Assembly: GCA_024638505.1 (NCBI GenBank)
Contig: JAHEKE010000001.1
Span: forward strand, 293,718 to 350,713
Source: Gammaproteobacteria bacterium
GTDB lineage: Bacteria; Pseudomonadota; Gammaproteobacteria; Arenicellales; JAANXG01
Length of the DNA stretch: 56,996 nucleotides
Direction of reading: 5' to 3'
Part shown: piece by piece, positions 47,739-56,996 of the stretch
Layout: each line of letters starts with the position of its first letter
How positions within the stretch are numbered: the stretch's first letter is position 1
The notes under the pieces: generated by a model
What the model saw: the letters and a program-made list of their open reading frames with translations, nothing else
Told to the model about the DNA's origin: nothing
Databases searched by the model: none
Made by a program: the position numbers and the translations under genes

Positions 47739-49010
47739 TCATAGTTCGGAAAAAACTTTAGAGGCTGAGGATATGGTGGAGTCCAAGTCCTGGTCGGAGT
47801 GCGCTGATGAGACGAATCCAGCCTCGAAAGCCGAAGGAGCGAAATAGACGCCGGCGCGAAGCATGCCGTGAAAGAAAGCTTTGAATCTTTCCATGTTACA
47901 ACCCATAACCTGATCGAATCGGCTTACCGTATCGTGCTCAGTAAAGAACAGTCCGAACATGGCCCCTACCTGCTGAACGCAGAGCGCGATGCCCTGGCGG
48001 TCGGCAGCCCGTTTCAGACCCTCAGTCAGATGGGTAGTCTTGTGCGTGACCTCGGTAAAAAAGCCGGGGGCAGATATCAGGTTCAAGGTTTCAAGGCCCG
48101 CCGCCATCGCCACCGGATTGCCGGACAGCGTTCCGGCCTGATACACCGGGCCATCCGGAGCGAGATGGTCCATGATATCATGGCGACCTCCGAACGCTCC
48201 CACGGGCATGCCACCACCAATCACCTTGCCGAACGTGGTTAGGTCCGGGTTGATCTCATACCGGCCCTGGGCGCCGGTTAAACCTACCCTAAATCCGGTC
48301 ATCACTTCGTCAAACAGAAGCAGACTGTCGTATTGGCTACACAATTGACGCAGCGCTTGTAAAAAGCCGGGAACAGGCGGAACACAGTTCATATTACCCG
48401 CGACAGGCTCGACGATTACGGCGGCGATTTCTGCTCCTATTTTTTCAAAAAGCAGGCGCGCCTGCTCATCGTCGTTATAGGGTAGTGTTATTGTATGCTG
48501 CGCAAGATCAGCCGGTACCCCCGGAGATGTTGGCACGCCGAGGGTCAGCGCGCCAGAGCCCGCCTTAACCAGTAGACTATCGGCATGTCCATGATAGCAG
48601 CCCTCGAACTTCACAATCTTGTCACGACCGGTAAAACCCCGGGCTAGACGAATGGCGCTCATCGTCGCCTCCGTGCCTGAGCTGACCATGCGCACCTTAT
48701 CGATAGAGGGGATTAGTTTGCATATTTTTTCAGCCAGTTTTGTTTCGATAAGCGTTGGTGCCCCGAAGCTCAGACCGTTTTCCACCGCCCGCTTTACCGT
48801 CTTGATTATCTGCGGGTGGGCATGGCCTAGAATCATCGGTCCCCAGGAACCTACGTAGTCAATGTACCGTCGGTCATCGATATCCCACAGGTATGGTCCC
48901 TGCGCGCGGCTGATGAATATTGGATCGCCGCCCACGCTGTTGAACGCCCGCACCGGGGAATTTACCCCGCCCGGGATGTATTCTTTAGCTGCTGTAAACG
49001 GGTTTTTCAT
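47739..49010 (-). CDS. hemL: glutamate-1-semialdehyde 2,1-aminomutase
   Basis: 423 residues. Landmarks: [65 protein letters not shown] and the Schiff-base lysine in [18 protein letters not shown]. The enzyme uses PLP to make 5-aminolevulinate from glutamate semialdehyde, the C5 route of haem synthesis used by gammaproteobacteria. thiE ends one base before it on the same strand, so the two genes are co-transcribed. Confidence 0.96.
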   Translation of the reverse strand: MKNPFTAAKEYIPGGVNSPVRAFNSVGGDPIFISRAQGPYLWDIDDRRYIDYVGSWGPMILGHAHPQIIKTVKRAVENGLSFGAPTLIETKLAEKICKLIPSIDKVRMVSSGTEATMSAIRLARGFTGRDKIVKFEGCYHGHADSLLVKAGSGALTLGVPTSPGVPADLAQHTITLPYNDDEQARLLFEKIGAEIAAVIVEPVAGNMNCVPPVPGFLQALRQLCSQYDSLLLFDEVMTGFRVGLTGAQGRYEINPDLTTFGKVIGGGMPVGAFGGRHDIMDHLAPDGPVYQAGTLSGNPVAMAAGLETLNLISAPGFFTEVTHKTTHLTEGLKRAADRQGIALCVQQVGAMFGLFFTEHDTVSRFDQVMGCNMERFKAFFHGMLRAGVYFAPSAFEAGFVSSAHSDQDLDSTISSASKVFSEL

Positions 49011-49643
49011 CTAAGTCTCAGCTCCTGCATGGTCAAACAGTGTTGCCAGCTGTTTAGCCGCTTGGCAGACATCGCTCTGCGCAAATACAGCGCTGATGAC
49101 GGCGAGCGCATCTGCCCCGGCAGAAATAAGTAGCGAGCCATTGGCTTGGTCGATCCCGCCAATTGCTACTACGGGTAAGGTCAATTCGCTTTTTGCAAGC
49201 GCAATCAGCCTGATCGGCGCTCTTACTGCGTCCGGTTTAACCGGTGACGTAAAGAAGCTGCCGAAGGCGACATAATCCGCCCCTTGCTTCGCGGCTCGAC
49301 GCGCCAAATTTATGTCATCGTAGCAAGATACACCGATAATCTTGTTCCTGCCAATGGTTGCCCTGGCTTCTGCTAAGCCAGCATCGGAACGTCCGATATG
49401 AACCCCGTCGGCGTCTACTACGCTCGCCAGCTCAGGATCATCGTTAATGATTAAAGCAGCGTGATAGCGTTTGGTGATACTGCGCAATCGAATCGCGTCG
49501 TCAATATATGCGGACGAACGCGAGTCTTTTTGTCGATATTGTACGATGTTCGCGCCCCCCGCTACCGCCTGTTCGACCGCGTCGGCCAATGCATCACCGC
49601 GTGAGGCAGCATCGGTGATCACGTATAACCCTTTAATATTCAC
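49011..49643 (-). CDS. thiE: thiamine-phosphate synthase
   Basis: 210 residues. The TIM-barrel enzyme shows LYVITDAASRGD, VQYRQKDSRSSAYI, INDDPELASVVDADGVHIG, DYVAFGSFFTSP and PVVAIGGIDQANG, all typical of ThiE, which joins hydroxymethylpyrimidine diphosphate and thiazole phosphate. It leads directly into hemL. No TPP riboswitch fits in the 87-base upstream gap shared with a divergent rubredoxin gene. Confidence 0.96.
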   Translation of the reverse strand: MNIKGLYVITDAASRGDALADAVEQAVAGGANIVQYRQKDSRSSAYIDDAIRLRSITKRYHAALIINDDPELASVVDADGVHIGRSDAGLAEARATIGRNKIIGVSCYDDINLARRAAKQGADYVAFGSFFTSPVKPDAVRAPIRLIALAKSELTLPVVAIGGIDQANGSLLISAGADALAVISAVFAQSDVCQAAKQLATLFDHAGAET

Positions 49644-49730
49644 TCATATGCGCGGCCACATTTCGTCCGCCCGATGATGGAAGAGACGTTATAATAACCG
49701 TTTTTATAATCACCGGAGCCAAGAGCACCA

Positions 49731-49901
49731 GTGGAATACAGGACTTACATGTGCGTCATATGCGGGTTCATCTATGAGGAGGAAAAGGGCCTGCCGGAGG
49801 AGGGGTTTGCCCCTGGGACCAGATGGGAGGACATCCCGGAGACGTGGGTGTGCCCTGACTGTGACGCGACAAAAGAAGATTTCGAAATGGTCGAGATTTG
49901 A
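49731..49901 (+). CDS. rubredoxin
   Basis: 56 residues from a GTG at 49731; GGAG lies upstream at a longish distance, and an ATG at residue 7 is less likely. The iron ligands form the classical pairs MCVICGF (C8, C11) and [17 protein letters not shown] (C41, C44), with [14 protein letters not shown] between. Rubredoxins carry single electrons, for example to alkane hydroxylases or peroxide-reducing enzymes. It is divergent from thiE-hemL; the shared AT-rich gap has TATAAT at 49690-49695 and 49705-49710. Confidence 0.93.
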   Translation: MEYRTYMCVICGFIYEEEKGLPEEGFAPGTRWEDIPETWVCPDCDATKEDFEMVEI

Positions 49902-50029
49902 GCCACGTGGTATCGGCGCGGCTGGGGTGGTTGCTTAACCTGCTGATAACTATTCCTGAATCTCAGCCGCTGCTGCGGCATCGCCGCCAATTCTACGGAG
50001 CAGTCCTGCGGGTTGAAAAGTATAACGCG

Positions 50030-52597
50030 TCAGCTCGGCCCGGTCTGATCCAGTTCCGCGGTTTTTGTCCGGCGCCCCCGCTTTGCGCTGTTAACGCCGT
50101 ACCGCTCCAGCTTATAGTGCAGGGTGTTAGGGCGTAATCCTAACATACGAGCGGTTTTTGATTTGTTCCCCTCGCATTTCTCCAGGGTTTGCATAATGAT
50201 GCGCGACTCGAATTCTGCTACCAGTTCATCCAGTGATTGCTCTTGTTTGATCAGGTCCAGATTGTCAGTGGGGGAGAAATCTGGATTGTACTCGCCGTCT
50301 GCTGCGGTCTTTTTTACTAAAAATTCCACGGTGGCTCGCCGTAGACCCTGCAAAGTCCAGCCCGGCTCATGCAGCTGCAAAGAATTCACCTCTGCCCGGG
50401 TTAAACTTCTAAAGGCACATGCGCTGAAGTTGAGCAGCAGGGTATAATAATGCACCAGTAAAGGTATATCTTCACGTCGTTCATGCAGCCGTGGTACCTC
50501 TAAAGAAAAACCCTGCGTTAAGATCCGGATTCTCTCGTCCAAGTCTTCTAGCGCATCATAGTGGCAGCCAACGATCAAGCGGGCTGACGTCTGATCTCTG
50601 TTATGCATTAAACGCGCAATAGAGTTCTGCTCAGTGCTACCGTGGTGCTGTAAATCGATCAACGCGACCGTGTCACGCGCAGGTTTTGCCTGTTCCAGGT
50701 CTGCTCGGGTAGCGCGTACCACCTCACCCGCAGCGCCGGCATATTGATGCAGGTAGTGCACCGCTGACCAGGCCAGGCCGATATCGTCATAAACTAATAA
50801 AACAGGATCCCGCAGTTTCGCCAGCATCCGTAAATGCTGGATGAATGCGGTAAAAACCGACCCCACCCCAAGCAGGGGTTCTTCAGTCAGAGATGAGGAA
50901 TACAGGTGACGCTGTAAATGCATCAGTGCATGGACCCGATTACACAGTAAATGCGGATGGGGATTACCTGGAACAACATCAACCAGTGCGTTATTCATCG
51001 TCGATTGCACCGCCTGCACGCAGGCTTTGACTTGGGGTCCATACAGCAGGGTGGGTGCGGGAAATTTTCGTCTGCAGAAACATTTGTTAAGCTTGGGGCT
51101 GCTGTCTATAGCGTGATAAACAACTATGCCGTGATTATTGGAGCGTTGAAATGCGACTGATCCGGGCCCAACGAAAGTCTCTGCCGCACGAAAAGTTTGC
51201 TTTAAAGCTGCGCAGGTAGTTTTATCGCGACCAAGATAAGTTACCGGGGTGGTCAGTAGCTGAGACGGAGACTGCGCGACCTGAGCAATACTTGTCTCAT
51301 ACGTTAAAATAGGTAAGTCGTTAGTGGGTAATTTTTTTTGCAGCGCGGCGATCTGATCTTGCAAAGTTTCATTGTGTACAGCGAGCGCACGCAACTGTTT
51401 ATTGGCGGCGCGTAATTGTGAGCGAAGCGTAACAAAGCGGTCGATGAACAGCTCCGCCATTTTGCCAAAAAGCTCCTCTACCAGCTGGAAGTCCAGTGGC
51501 GAATGCACTTGTTCATTAAAACTGTCGCCGAGCAGCAACCATCCGGCAATGTTTTCGGAGTGCGGGTAAAAGGGAACTATGGCGGCAACGCCGTTAGACG
51601 CCATCGCCGCGTGCATGTGCGGGCTGCTCTCAGCTATTTCCTGGGCAACGACGATCTGGTCGATCTTGGCCAGCTCATCCGCGGGTAAGTTAGCCATCTT
51701 TCTGGCGGCATCACCTGCGAATAGCGGTTTGTTGGGACCGAGCAGTGCTACCGGACAGCGCAAGGTGTCAGATAACCGCTGCACGATTTGGCTGGCAGAG
51801 GGTAAGTCGGCTATTTCTGCTATAAGTCGTCGCACGCCGCGGTGGAACGCCGTTTTGCGGCGCCGTGTTTTGGACCACGGGATAAATATCTGTATGTTAA
51901 AAATACGGTGCTGATAAATCGCATAGGCAGACACCACAATAAAAAGGGTGATAGCAAAAGGCATGACTGTGGTCGCATTGGCCCATTTAATATCGACTTG
52001 AAGAAGTGATGACAGCGCTATTAATACGACCAGAACGGGGAACATGCCGGCCAGTAACAGAGCGTTTTTGGCCCTGCCTGCGGCCGTATCTTGGCGTAGT
52101 GATCCGTATGAAAATAAGCTCAATAACCCAATACTTATGCCAACGATATAGATTTCGAGCAGCCAGAAGAGGTAGCCGGGGACTTTGCTCAGCATATAAT
52201 CCGTCGCCACCGCCCCGCGCAAAAGGCTGTCTGTAAAAAACAATAATAAAAACAGCATAAAGGCATACAGATAGACAAAGCATACCGACGCCAAGCTGGA
52301 TTTTGGCCAGTGATTGTTAATTGATACGCAAACCGCAAGATGAAAAAACAGGCTTAACGCTGCTATCGATGTTGCGTAAAACAGCGTGAAAGAAAGTAAC
52401 GACAAATTCCCCTGAGCAACGCTATAAACAATGTCAACCGCGGCCAGATCCTGAATCGCCAGGGCGAACAGAGCCCAGAGGAATAATCGCGTTTGCAGGT
52501 TGTGGGTGGGCGAAAGCCGCGCGTACGAAAATATTATTATCTTTACAGCAAGGGCGATGATAGCCGGCAGCGCAACGGGAAATGGGTTGAACTCCAT
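50030..52597 (-). CDS. membrane-anchored Fis-type regulator with GAF-like region and ATPase-dead AAA+ (sigma-54 activator) domain
   Basis: 855 residues. Seven or eight membrane helices fill about the first 235 residues, ending YAIYQHRIFNIQIFIPW as in 7TM sensor kinases. Next come a GAF-like region (about 255-385), a coiled coil, then a region like the sigma-54 interaction domain: it keeps EEPLLGVGSVFTAFIQHLRML and RLHERREDIPLLVHYY, but the Walker A site reads VYDDIGLAW, the Walker B site ALIDLQHH, and the GAFTGA loop is missing. The C-terminus is an intact Fis helix-turn-helix (GNKSKTARMLGLRPNTLHYK, about 810-829). A signal-sensing DNA-binding protein that does not use ATP remodelling is inferred. 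Confidence 0.75.
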   Translation of the reverse strand: MEFNPFPVALPAIIALAVKIIIFSYARLSPTHNLQTRLFLWALFALAIQDLAAVDIVYSVAQGNLSLLSFTLFYATSIAALSLFFHLAVCVSINNHWPKSSLASVCFVYLYAFMLFLLLFFTDSLLRGAVATDYMLSKVPGYLFWLLEIYIVGISIGLLSLFSYGSLRQDTAAGRAKNALLLAGMFPVLVVLIALSSLLQVDIKWANATTVMPFAITLFIVVSAYAIYQHRIFNIQIFIPWSKTRRRKTAFHRGVRRLIAEIADLPSASQIVQRLSDTLRCPVALLGPNKPLFAGDAARKMANLPADELAKIDQIVVAQEIAESSPHMHAAMASNGVAAIVPFYPHSENIAGWLLLGDSFNEQVHSPLDFQLVEELFGKMAELFIDRFVTLRSQLRAANKQLRALAVHNETLQDQIAALQKKLPTNDLPILTYETSIAQVAQSPSQLLTTPVTYLGRDKTTCAALKQTFRAAETFVGPGSVAFQRSNNHGIVVYHAIDSSPKLNKCFCRRKFPAPTLLYGPQVKACVQAVQSTMNNALVDVVPGNPHPHLLCNRVHALMHLQRHLYSSSLTEEPLLGVGSVFTAFIQHLRMLAKLRDPVLLVYDDIGLAWSAVHYLHQYAGAAGEVVRATRADLEQAKPARDTVALIDLQHHGSTEQNSIARLMHNRDQTSARLIVGCHYDALEDLDERIRILTQGFSLEVPRLHERREDIPLLVHYYTLLLNFSACAFRSLTRAEVNSLQLHEPGWTLQGLRRATVEFLVKKTAADGEYNPDFSPTDNLDLIKQEQSLDELVAEFESRIIMQTLEKCEGNKSKTARMLGLRPNTLHYKLERYGVNSAKRGRRTKTAELDQTGPS

Positions 52598-52690
52598 GGC
52601 TGTTTCTATTCCTCTATTTCTATCTCCTTACAACCTGCAGCTAGTTTATCTTAAGCAATCAATATTGCCCAACCCCTGAATTCAAGGCAA

Positions 52691-52715
52691 AGAAAAGACG
52701 TCCTCAAAGGACGCC
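52691..52715 (-). terminator. intrinsic terminator of rpmE
   Basis: On the minus strand, GGCGTCCT (52715-52708) and AGGACGTC (52704-52697) form a stem with one mismatch around a TTG loop, followed by TTTTCT. It lies 54 bases after the rpmE stop. Confidence 0.7.
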
Positions 52716-52768
52716 TTGCTGTTTTCCTTTATTAAACAGACCGCTCCTCCTGGTTGGAGGTTTACCGT

Positions 52769-52972
52769 CTATTTTCTGGCGTACTTCTGCTTGAATTTCC
52801 CGACGCGACCCTCGGTGTCCATAATTTTCTGCTTGCCTGTGTAGAACGGGTGGCAGGCGGAGCAAATCTCAACGTGCAGTTCTTGTCCCAGCGTCGAGCG
52901 TGTAACGAACGAGTTTCCACAGGCACACACAACTTTGATCTCTTGATATTTGGGATGGATATCAGCTTTCAT
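52769..52972 (-). CDS. rpmE: 50S ribosomal protein L31 (zinc-binding form)
   Basis: 67 residues. [20 protein letters not shown] and [21 protein letters not shown] are typical of L31. The zinc ligands C16, C18, C37 and C40 are present, so this is the C+ type that stores zinc on the ribosome. It is located downstream of rho on the same strand. Confidence 0.97.
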   Translation of the reverse strand: MKADIHPKYQEIKVVCACGNSFVTRSTLGQELHVEICSACHPFYTGKQKIMDTEGRVGKFKQKYARK

Positions 52973-53053
52973 GCTTAAGTTTCCGATTTTCCGTATTGCG
53001 CAAATGGACGCGGATGATAGGAGATTTTGAACGGTTAAATCAACCCCGCAATC

Positions 53054-54316
53054 TCAGCGTTTCATAGACTGGAAAAATTCCGCGTTGGTTTTTGTGGCGC
53101 GTAGTTTATCGAGAAGAAATTCAATAGCTTCAACGTCGTCCATTCCATGTAGCAGTTTTCGAAGCAGCCAGATTTTCTGCAATTCACTCGGGTCGGTAAG
53201 GAGTTCCTCGCGGCGGGTACTTGATCTGCCAATTATAATAGCCGGGTAAACACGCTTCTCGGAAATACGTCGGTCCAGGTGAATCTCCGAGTTGCCGGTT
53301 CCCTTGAACTCCTCGTAGATCACTTCGTCCATCTTGGAGCCGGTTTCGATCAATGCAGTGGCCAGGATGGTGAGACTTCCACCCTCCTCAATATTGCGCG
53401 CGGCACCAAAGAAGCGCTTGGGTTTCTGTAGAGCGTTGGCGTCAACGCCGCCAGTAAGCACCTTGCCCGATGCCGGCTGCACCGTATTGTAGGCCCGCGC
53501 CAGTCGCGTAATGGAATCAAGCAGAATAATAACATCCTTCTTGTGCTCTACCAGCCGCTTGGCTTTTTCGATCACCATCTCAGCTACTTGAACGTGTCGC
53601 GCCGCAGGTTCATCAAAGGTGGAGGAAATCACCTCCCCTCGAACAGATCGCTGCATTTCCGTTACTTCTTCAGGTCTTTCGTCTATTAACAAGACCATCA
53701 ATACACAGTCAGCATGGTTGGCCGTTATCGAGTGTGCGATCTGCTGCAGCATCACGGTTTTACCGCTTTTAGGCGATGATACTAAAAGCCCGCGTTGACC
53801 CTTTCCAATAGGAGCAACGAGATCGATTACGCGTGCGGTGATATCCTCGGTCGCTCCGTTGCCCTGTTCGAGACGAATTCGCTCATCGGGATGCAGCGGA
53901 GTTAGATTTTCGAAAAGGATCTTGTTCTTCGCTTCATCCGGAGACTGGAAGTTAATGGTCTCTACTTTGAGCAGTGCGAAATAGCGTTCTGATTCTTTCG
54001 GTGGGCGAATTAAACCTGAAACCGTATCTCCGGTACGTAGGTTGAATCTGCGAATCTGGCTGGGGGAAACGTATATGTCATCCGGGCCGGCCAGGTAGGA
54101 ACTGTCCGCGGAGCGGAGGAATCCGAAGCCGTCCTGTAAAATCTCCACGACTCCCTCTCCTATTATGTCCTCTCCCTTCTTGGCCTGTGCCTTTAAAATG
54201 GCGAAGATCTGATCCTGTTTACGCATCCGACCGACGCCGTCAAGATTCATCGAACGAGCCATCTCCGCCAGTTCTGTTGGCGGTTTCCTTTTAAGTTCTG
54301 CTAAGGATAGGGACAT
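53054..54316 (-). CDS. rho: transcription termination factor Rho
   Basis: 420 residues, usual length. The N-terminal domain begins [20 protein letters not shown]; the RNA-binding part has [24 protein letters not shown]; Walker A is [11 protein letters not shown], and the Q-loop and R-loop motifs ([45 protein letters not shown]) are intact. Rho is a hexameric RNA helicase that ends transcription. trxA precedes it on the same strand after 160 bases. Confidence 0.97.
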   Translation of the reverse strand: MSLSLAELKRKPPTELAEMARSMNLDGVGRMRKQDQIFAILKAQAKKGEDIIGEGVVEILQDGFGFLRSADSSYLAGPDDIYVSPSQIRRFNLRTGDTVSGLIRPPKESERYFALLKVETINFQSPDEAKNKILFENLTPLHPDERIRLEQGNGATEDITARVIDLVAPIGKGQRGLLVSSPKSGKTVMLQQIAHSITANHADCVLMVLLIDERPEEVTEMQRSVRGEVISSTFDEPAARHVQVAEMVIEKAKRLVEHKKDVIILLDSITRLARAYNTVQPASGKVLTGGVDANALQKPKRFFGAARNIEEGGSLTILATALIETGSKMDEVIYEEFKGTGNSEIHLDRRISEKRVYPAIIIGRSSTRREELLTDPSELQKIWLLRKLLHGMDDVEAIEFLLDKLRATKTNAEFFQSMKR

Positions 54317-54476
54317 AGACTGTGGAACAGGGTTTGGGACACCATGTTGGCGTCTAGAGAGTTAGCTGGAAAGCGTTGTTGTGGCGAGAATAATAACCAG
54401 TATTTTATTAAGATAGCACGTGCTGAACATTAGGTCCAGCACCAGCGGAATAGGATTTAGGCAGGGTTTTGGCGGG

Positions 54477-54800
54477 TTACAGGTTGCCGTCGATAAAGGC
54501 AGTCAACTGCGATTTGGAGACTGCGCCGACTTTGGTTGCCTCAACGTTCCCGCCTTTAAACAACATCAGGGTGGGGATGCCACGAATGCCGTACTTCGGA
54601 GGGGTATTAGGATTGTCATCTATGTTCAGCTTGGCGACCGTGAGCTTGCCTGAATATTCAGACGCCACTTCTTCCAGCACTGGTGCTATCATCTTGCATG
54701 GCCCACACCACTCTGCCCAATAATCTACCAACACTGCACTATCATTTTGCAGTACGTCCTTTTCGAAACTGTCGTCAGTGACATGAACTATTTGCGACAT
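54477..54800 (-). CDS. trxA: thioredoxin 1
   Basis: 107 residues. The redox site is W31-C32-G33-P34-C35-K36 and the cis-proline loop is [14 protein letters not shown]. It reduces protein disulfides in the cytoplasm. The trxA-rho order, with rhlB divergent, is the classic gammaproteobacterial arrangement. Confidence 0.97.
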   Translation of the reverse strand: MSQIVHVTDDSFEKDVLQNDSAVLVDYWAEWCGPCKMIAPVLEEVASEYSGKLTVAKLNIDDNPNTPPKYGIRGIPTLMLFKGGNVEATKVGAVSKSQLTAFIDGNL

Positions 54801-54926
54801 AAAATGTATCTAACCTATACCTGTTGCAGTCGGGGTACAGATTCTAGCCCGCTCCTTAGCGTATTCCAATCGCTTTTTCCGGTGGGGGTTTCCTGACTTC
54901 TCTGCTATGCTTGCAGCACCTAATTT

Positions 54927-56378
54927 ATGAGTGACAAACATCTTACAGAACAACGCTTTATAGATCTTGATCTGCCCCCTCCATTGTTGCAGGGAGTTCA
55001 GCGGGCTGGTTTCGAGTTCCTCACACCAATTCAAGCGCTGGTCTTACCCCGACTTTTGCAGCAGTGTGACGTAGCGGGCCAGGCGCAGACCGGCACCGGG
55101 AAAACGGCGGCATTTTTGATCGCCGTGTTTGCCAGGCTGCTGCGCAGTGAGCAACCACCTGCGGCGTCTCAACCGCGCGCGTTGATTTTAGCCCCGACCC
55201 GGGAACTGGCTATTCAGATCTACAAAGACGCACAGACGCTGGGATTCCATTTGCCTTTCCGGCTGACCCTAGCCTACGGCGGTACAGGCTATGCATCGCA
55301 GCGGCGTGAGCTCGAAAGCGGAACCGATGTCTTGATCGGCACTCCGGGTAGGATCATTGATTACTTCAAGCAGGGAATTTTTTCCCTGCATGCGATAACA
55401 GCGATGGTGCTGGATGAAGCGGACCGGATGTTTGATCTAGGCTTTATCAAGGACATACGATATCTGCTCAGACGAATGCCGGCACCGCAAAAACGTTTGA
55501 ATATGCTGTTCTCGGCGACTCTGTCACTGCGGGTAAATGAGCTTGCCTACGAGCACATGAACAATCCTCAAACGATAAAAGTAGAGTCCAAGTTCCTCAC
55601 CGTAGATGCGGTAGATCAGAGGGTTTATTTTCCAGCCAATGAAGAAAAAGTCCCTTTGTTGATAGGGCTTTTGCAAGAATTCGACCCCACGCGCACGCTA
55701 GTATTCAGCAATACCAAGCAAACCGCAGAATCACTGGGCTCGTGGTTGACAGCGAACGGCTACTCTGCGGGAGTGTTATCCGGCGACGTGCCGCAAAAAA
55801 AGCGGGAACAACTGCTGAAGAAGTTCAAGCAGGGCGATATAGCACTGTTGGTGGCTACGGATGTGGCCGCGCGTGGACTGCACATTCCAGATGTCAGTCA
55901 CGTTATCAACTTTGATTTACCGCAAGATCCGGAGGATTATGTTCATCGCATAGGTCGAACCGCTCGTGCTGGTGCCAATGGAGACGCTATAAGCTTTGCT
56001 TGCGAGACCCATGCTTTCTCTTTGTCAGATATTGAGCAATACATTGGACACAAGATCAAGGTTGCAAACTTTGATGCACGCGCGCTGCCCCAGCTGCCTT
56101 CACCCCACCTGTCCAAACCATCGCCGAGAAGAAAGCCTGCGCCCAGGGGCGCTCGCAGCAGCGCCCCAAAAGACAAATACCTTTCCCGGAAAACGGGTAA
56201 AAGCGCCAACCAGCCATCCCACCGTGGTGCTGAGCGGAGCTTACCTCAAAAAACTACAGCGGAGTCACCAGAAGTTACTGCCGATAATCGCGCGGGCCAT
56301 GAAGCCCCGGCGGACGAAGAAGCCGTGCGCCAGCGGGGATCAAAGGGCAGACAGCGGGAGACTCCCGCCATCGGTTAG
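54927..56378 (+). CDS. rhlB: DEAD-box RNA helicase RhlB
   Basis: 483 residues. Motifs in order: [20 protein letters not shown] with TPIQ, Walker [55 protein letters not shown], and in the second domain [21 protein letters not shown] and [11 protein letters not shown] basic, low-complexity tail (about 385-483) follows. RhlB unwinds RNA in the degradosome. Position divergent from trxA matches E. coli. Confidence 0.94.
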   Translation: MSDKHLTEQRFIDLDLPPPLLQGVQRAGFEFLTPIQALVLPRLLQQCDVAGQAQTGTGKTAAFLIAVFARLLRSEQPPAASQPRALILAPTRELAIQIYKDAQTLGFHLPFRLTLAYGGTGYASQRRELESGTDVLIGTPGRIIDYFKQGIFSLHAITAMVLDEADRMFDLGFIKDIRYLLRRMPAPQKRLNMLFSATLSLRVNELAYEHMNNPQTIKVESKFLTVDAVDQRVYFPANEEKVPLLIGLLQEFDPTRTLVFSNTKQTAESLGSWLTANGYSAGVLSGDVPQKKREQLLKKFKQGDIALLVATDVAARGLHIPDVSHVINFDLPQDPEDYVHRIGRTARAGANGDAISFACETHAFSLSDIEQYIGHKIKVANFDARALPQLPSPHLSKPSPRRKPAPRGARSSAPKDKYLSRKTGKSANQPSHRGAERSLPQKTTAESPEVTADNRAGHEAPADEEAVRQRGSKGRQRETPAIG

Positions 56379-56406
56379 CCGCGCTTCTTTCCCGCCTTAG
56401 CCAGAT

Positions 56407-56996
56407 ATGGTCAGGGACACCAGTCCGAAGGTTGGCCTGATTTTAGGTGGAGGAGGTGCCCGCGCTGCCTATCAAGTAGGCGTATTGAAAGCCGTGGCCG
56501 ACATTGTTGCAGACAGCATCAACAACCCTTTTCCGATCATATGTGGAACATCCGCGGGGTCGATTAACGCGGCGGTGCTGGCGGCGTCAGCGCTTAACTT
56601 TAAAGAGGGGGTCAGTCGACTGGTCGGAGTATGGGAAAATTTTGAGATAGAAAAAGTATTCCGCGCAGACGTGTGGAGTGCGCTGTCTCGCGGCAGTCGC
56701 CTGCTCCTGACCATGACCACTGGGGGGTTTACTCGAGCCGTTCCACCCTCGCTGCTGGACAATACGCCCCTGCGTGAGTTACTCGAGCGGCACGTGTCTT
56801 TTGAGCGTATTGACCAGGCGGTGGACCGCGGAGAGATGCGGGCATTGTGTGTGACTGCCTGCAGCTATCAGACAGGGCGATCGGTATCGTTTTACAGGGG
56901 GGCAGACGATCTCATTCCCTGGTCCCGCGCCAGACGACTGGGAAAGCGCGCGCGTATCCACCTTGACCATCTGATGGCGTCATCCTCCATTCCGAT
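56407..56996 (+). CDS. patatin-like phospholipase, N-terminal part, cut by the window edge
   Basis: 196 residues lie in the window and the frame is open at the end. The oxyanion loop GLILGGGGARAAYQVGVLKAV and the nucleophile elbow GTSAGSINAAVLAA (Ser in GTSAG) are clear patatin features. Such proteins are serine lipid acyl hydrolases; the aspartate of the catalytic dyad lies beyond the window. It starts 28 bases after rhlB and may share its transcript. Confidence 0.92.
   Translation, partial: MVRDTSPKVGLILGGGGARAAYQVGVLKAVADIVADSINNPFPIICGTSAGSINAAVLAASALNFKEGVSRLVGVWENFEIEKVFRADVWSALSRGSRLLLTMTTGGFTRAVPPSLLDNTPLRELLERHVSFERIDQAVDRGEMRALCVTACSYQTGRSVSFYRGADDLIPWSRARRLGKRARIHLDHLMASSSIP

Noticed and set aside
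49644-49730. Possible TPP riboswitch before thiE
   Set aside because: 87 bases shared with a divergent gene and no THI-box-like sequence seen.
52006-52283. Overlapping frames on both strands inside the regulator gene
   Set aside because: They are shadow frames of the membrane region, without ribosome sites or recognisable content.
54411-54450. GTGCTG/CAGCAC inverted repeat downstream of trxA
   Set aside because: Six-base stem with a long loop and no U-tract; not convincing as a terminator.

Overview
The window looks like a chromosome segment of a gammaproteobacterium, probably a marine or aquatic member near the Cellvibrionales, Halieales or Pseudomonadales. The evidence is gene order: rsmG-parA-parB-atpIBEFHAGDC-glmU-glmS, polA facing engB next to a cytochrome c4 gene, thiE-hemL, and rho/trxA/rhlB with rpmE all match gammaproteobacterial arrangements. 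No rRNA, tRNA, CRISPR array, transposase or prophage gene was recognised.

Layout. 1-6.7 kb is a polyol-type uptake and oxidation locus. On the minus strand lie a TIM-barrel protein, a glycerol-1-phosphate dehydrogenase-like enzyme and the start of a third gene. Divergently, on the plus strand, lie a substrate-binding protein, two permeases and an ATPase, followed by a 55-residue two-helix membrane protein that overlaps the ATPase stop. 6.7-8.1 kb holds a GlsB-type membrane protein and a PP2C phosphatase. 8.1-21 kb is the housekeeping block rsmG, parAB, the whole F1Fo ATP synthase operon, glmU and glmS, with a near-consensus sigma-70 promoter before atpI. 21-32.7 kb is mixed: a Rid protein, an aminotransferase, an intact and a degenerate GGDEF protein, an SH3 lipoprotein, a glutaredoxin, uvrD with a LexA-like operator, a histone-deacetylase-like amidohydrolase and small exported proteins. 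32.8-37.1 kb carries polA, a predicted small RNA, engB and cytochrome c4.

37.2-41.7 kb is a tight plus-strand cluster of seven small enzyme genes: oxidoreductase, PhyH dioxygenase, DUF3291, GNAT, GFA, a short cupin and an extradiol dioxygenase. It is followed by an MttB-like methyltransferase, another GNAT and an aldolase/short-chain dehydrogenase fusion. 46-50 kb has an AlgH-family protein, a DUF4870-type membrane protein, hemL, thiE and a rubredoxin. 50-52.6 kb encodes a large membrane-anchored Fis-type regulator whose AAA+ domain has lost its ATPase motifs. 52.8-57 kb holds rpmE, rho, trxA, rhlB and the start of a patatin-like lipase.

Most notable finds: (1) between polA and engB, a sigma-E-type promoter (GAACTA-N16-TCTGA) precedes about 130 nt that fold as three hairpins, each with a C-rich, anti-Shine-Dalgarno-like loop, the last being a terminator. 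This is the position of Spot 42 in enterics and ErsA in pseudomonads. (2) The degenerate membrane-bound enhancer-binding-protein relative at 50030-52597. (3) The glycerol-1-phosphate dehydrogenase/ABC locus with its hidden small membrane protein. Functions come from reading translated sequence and recalling families; no database search was run.
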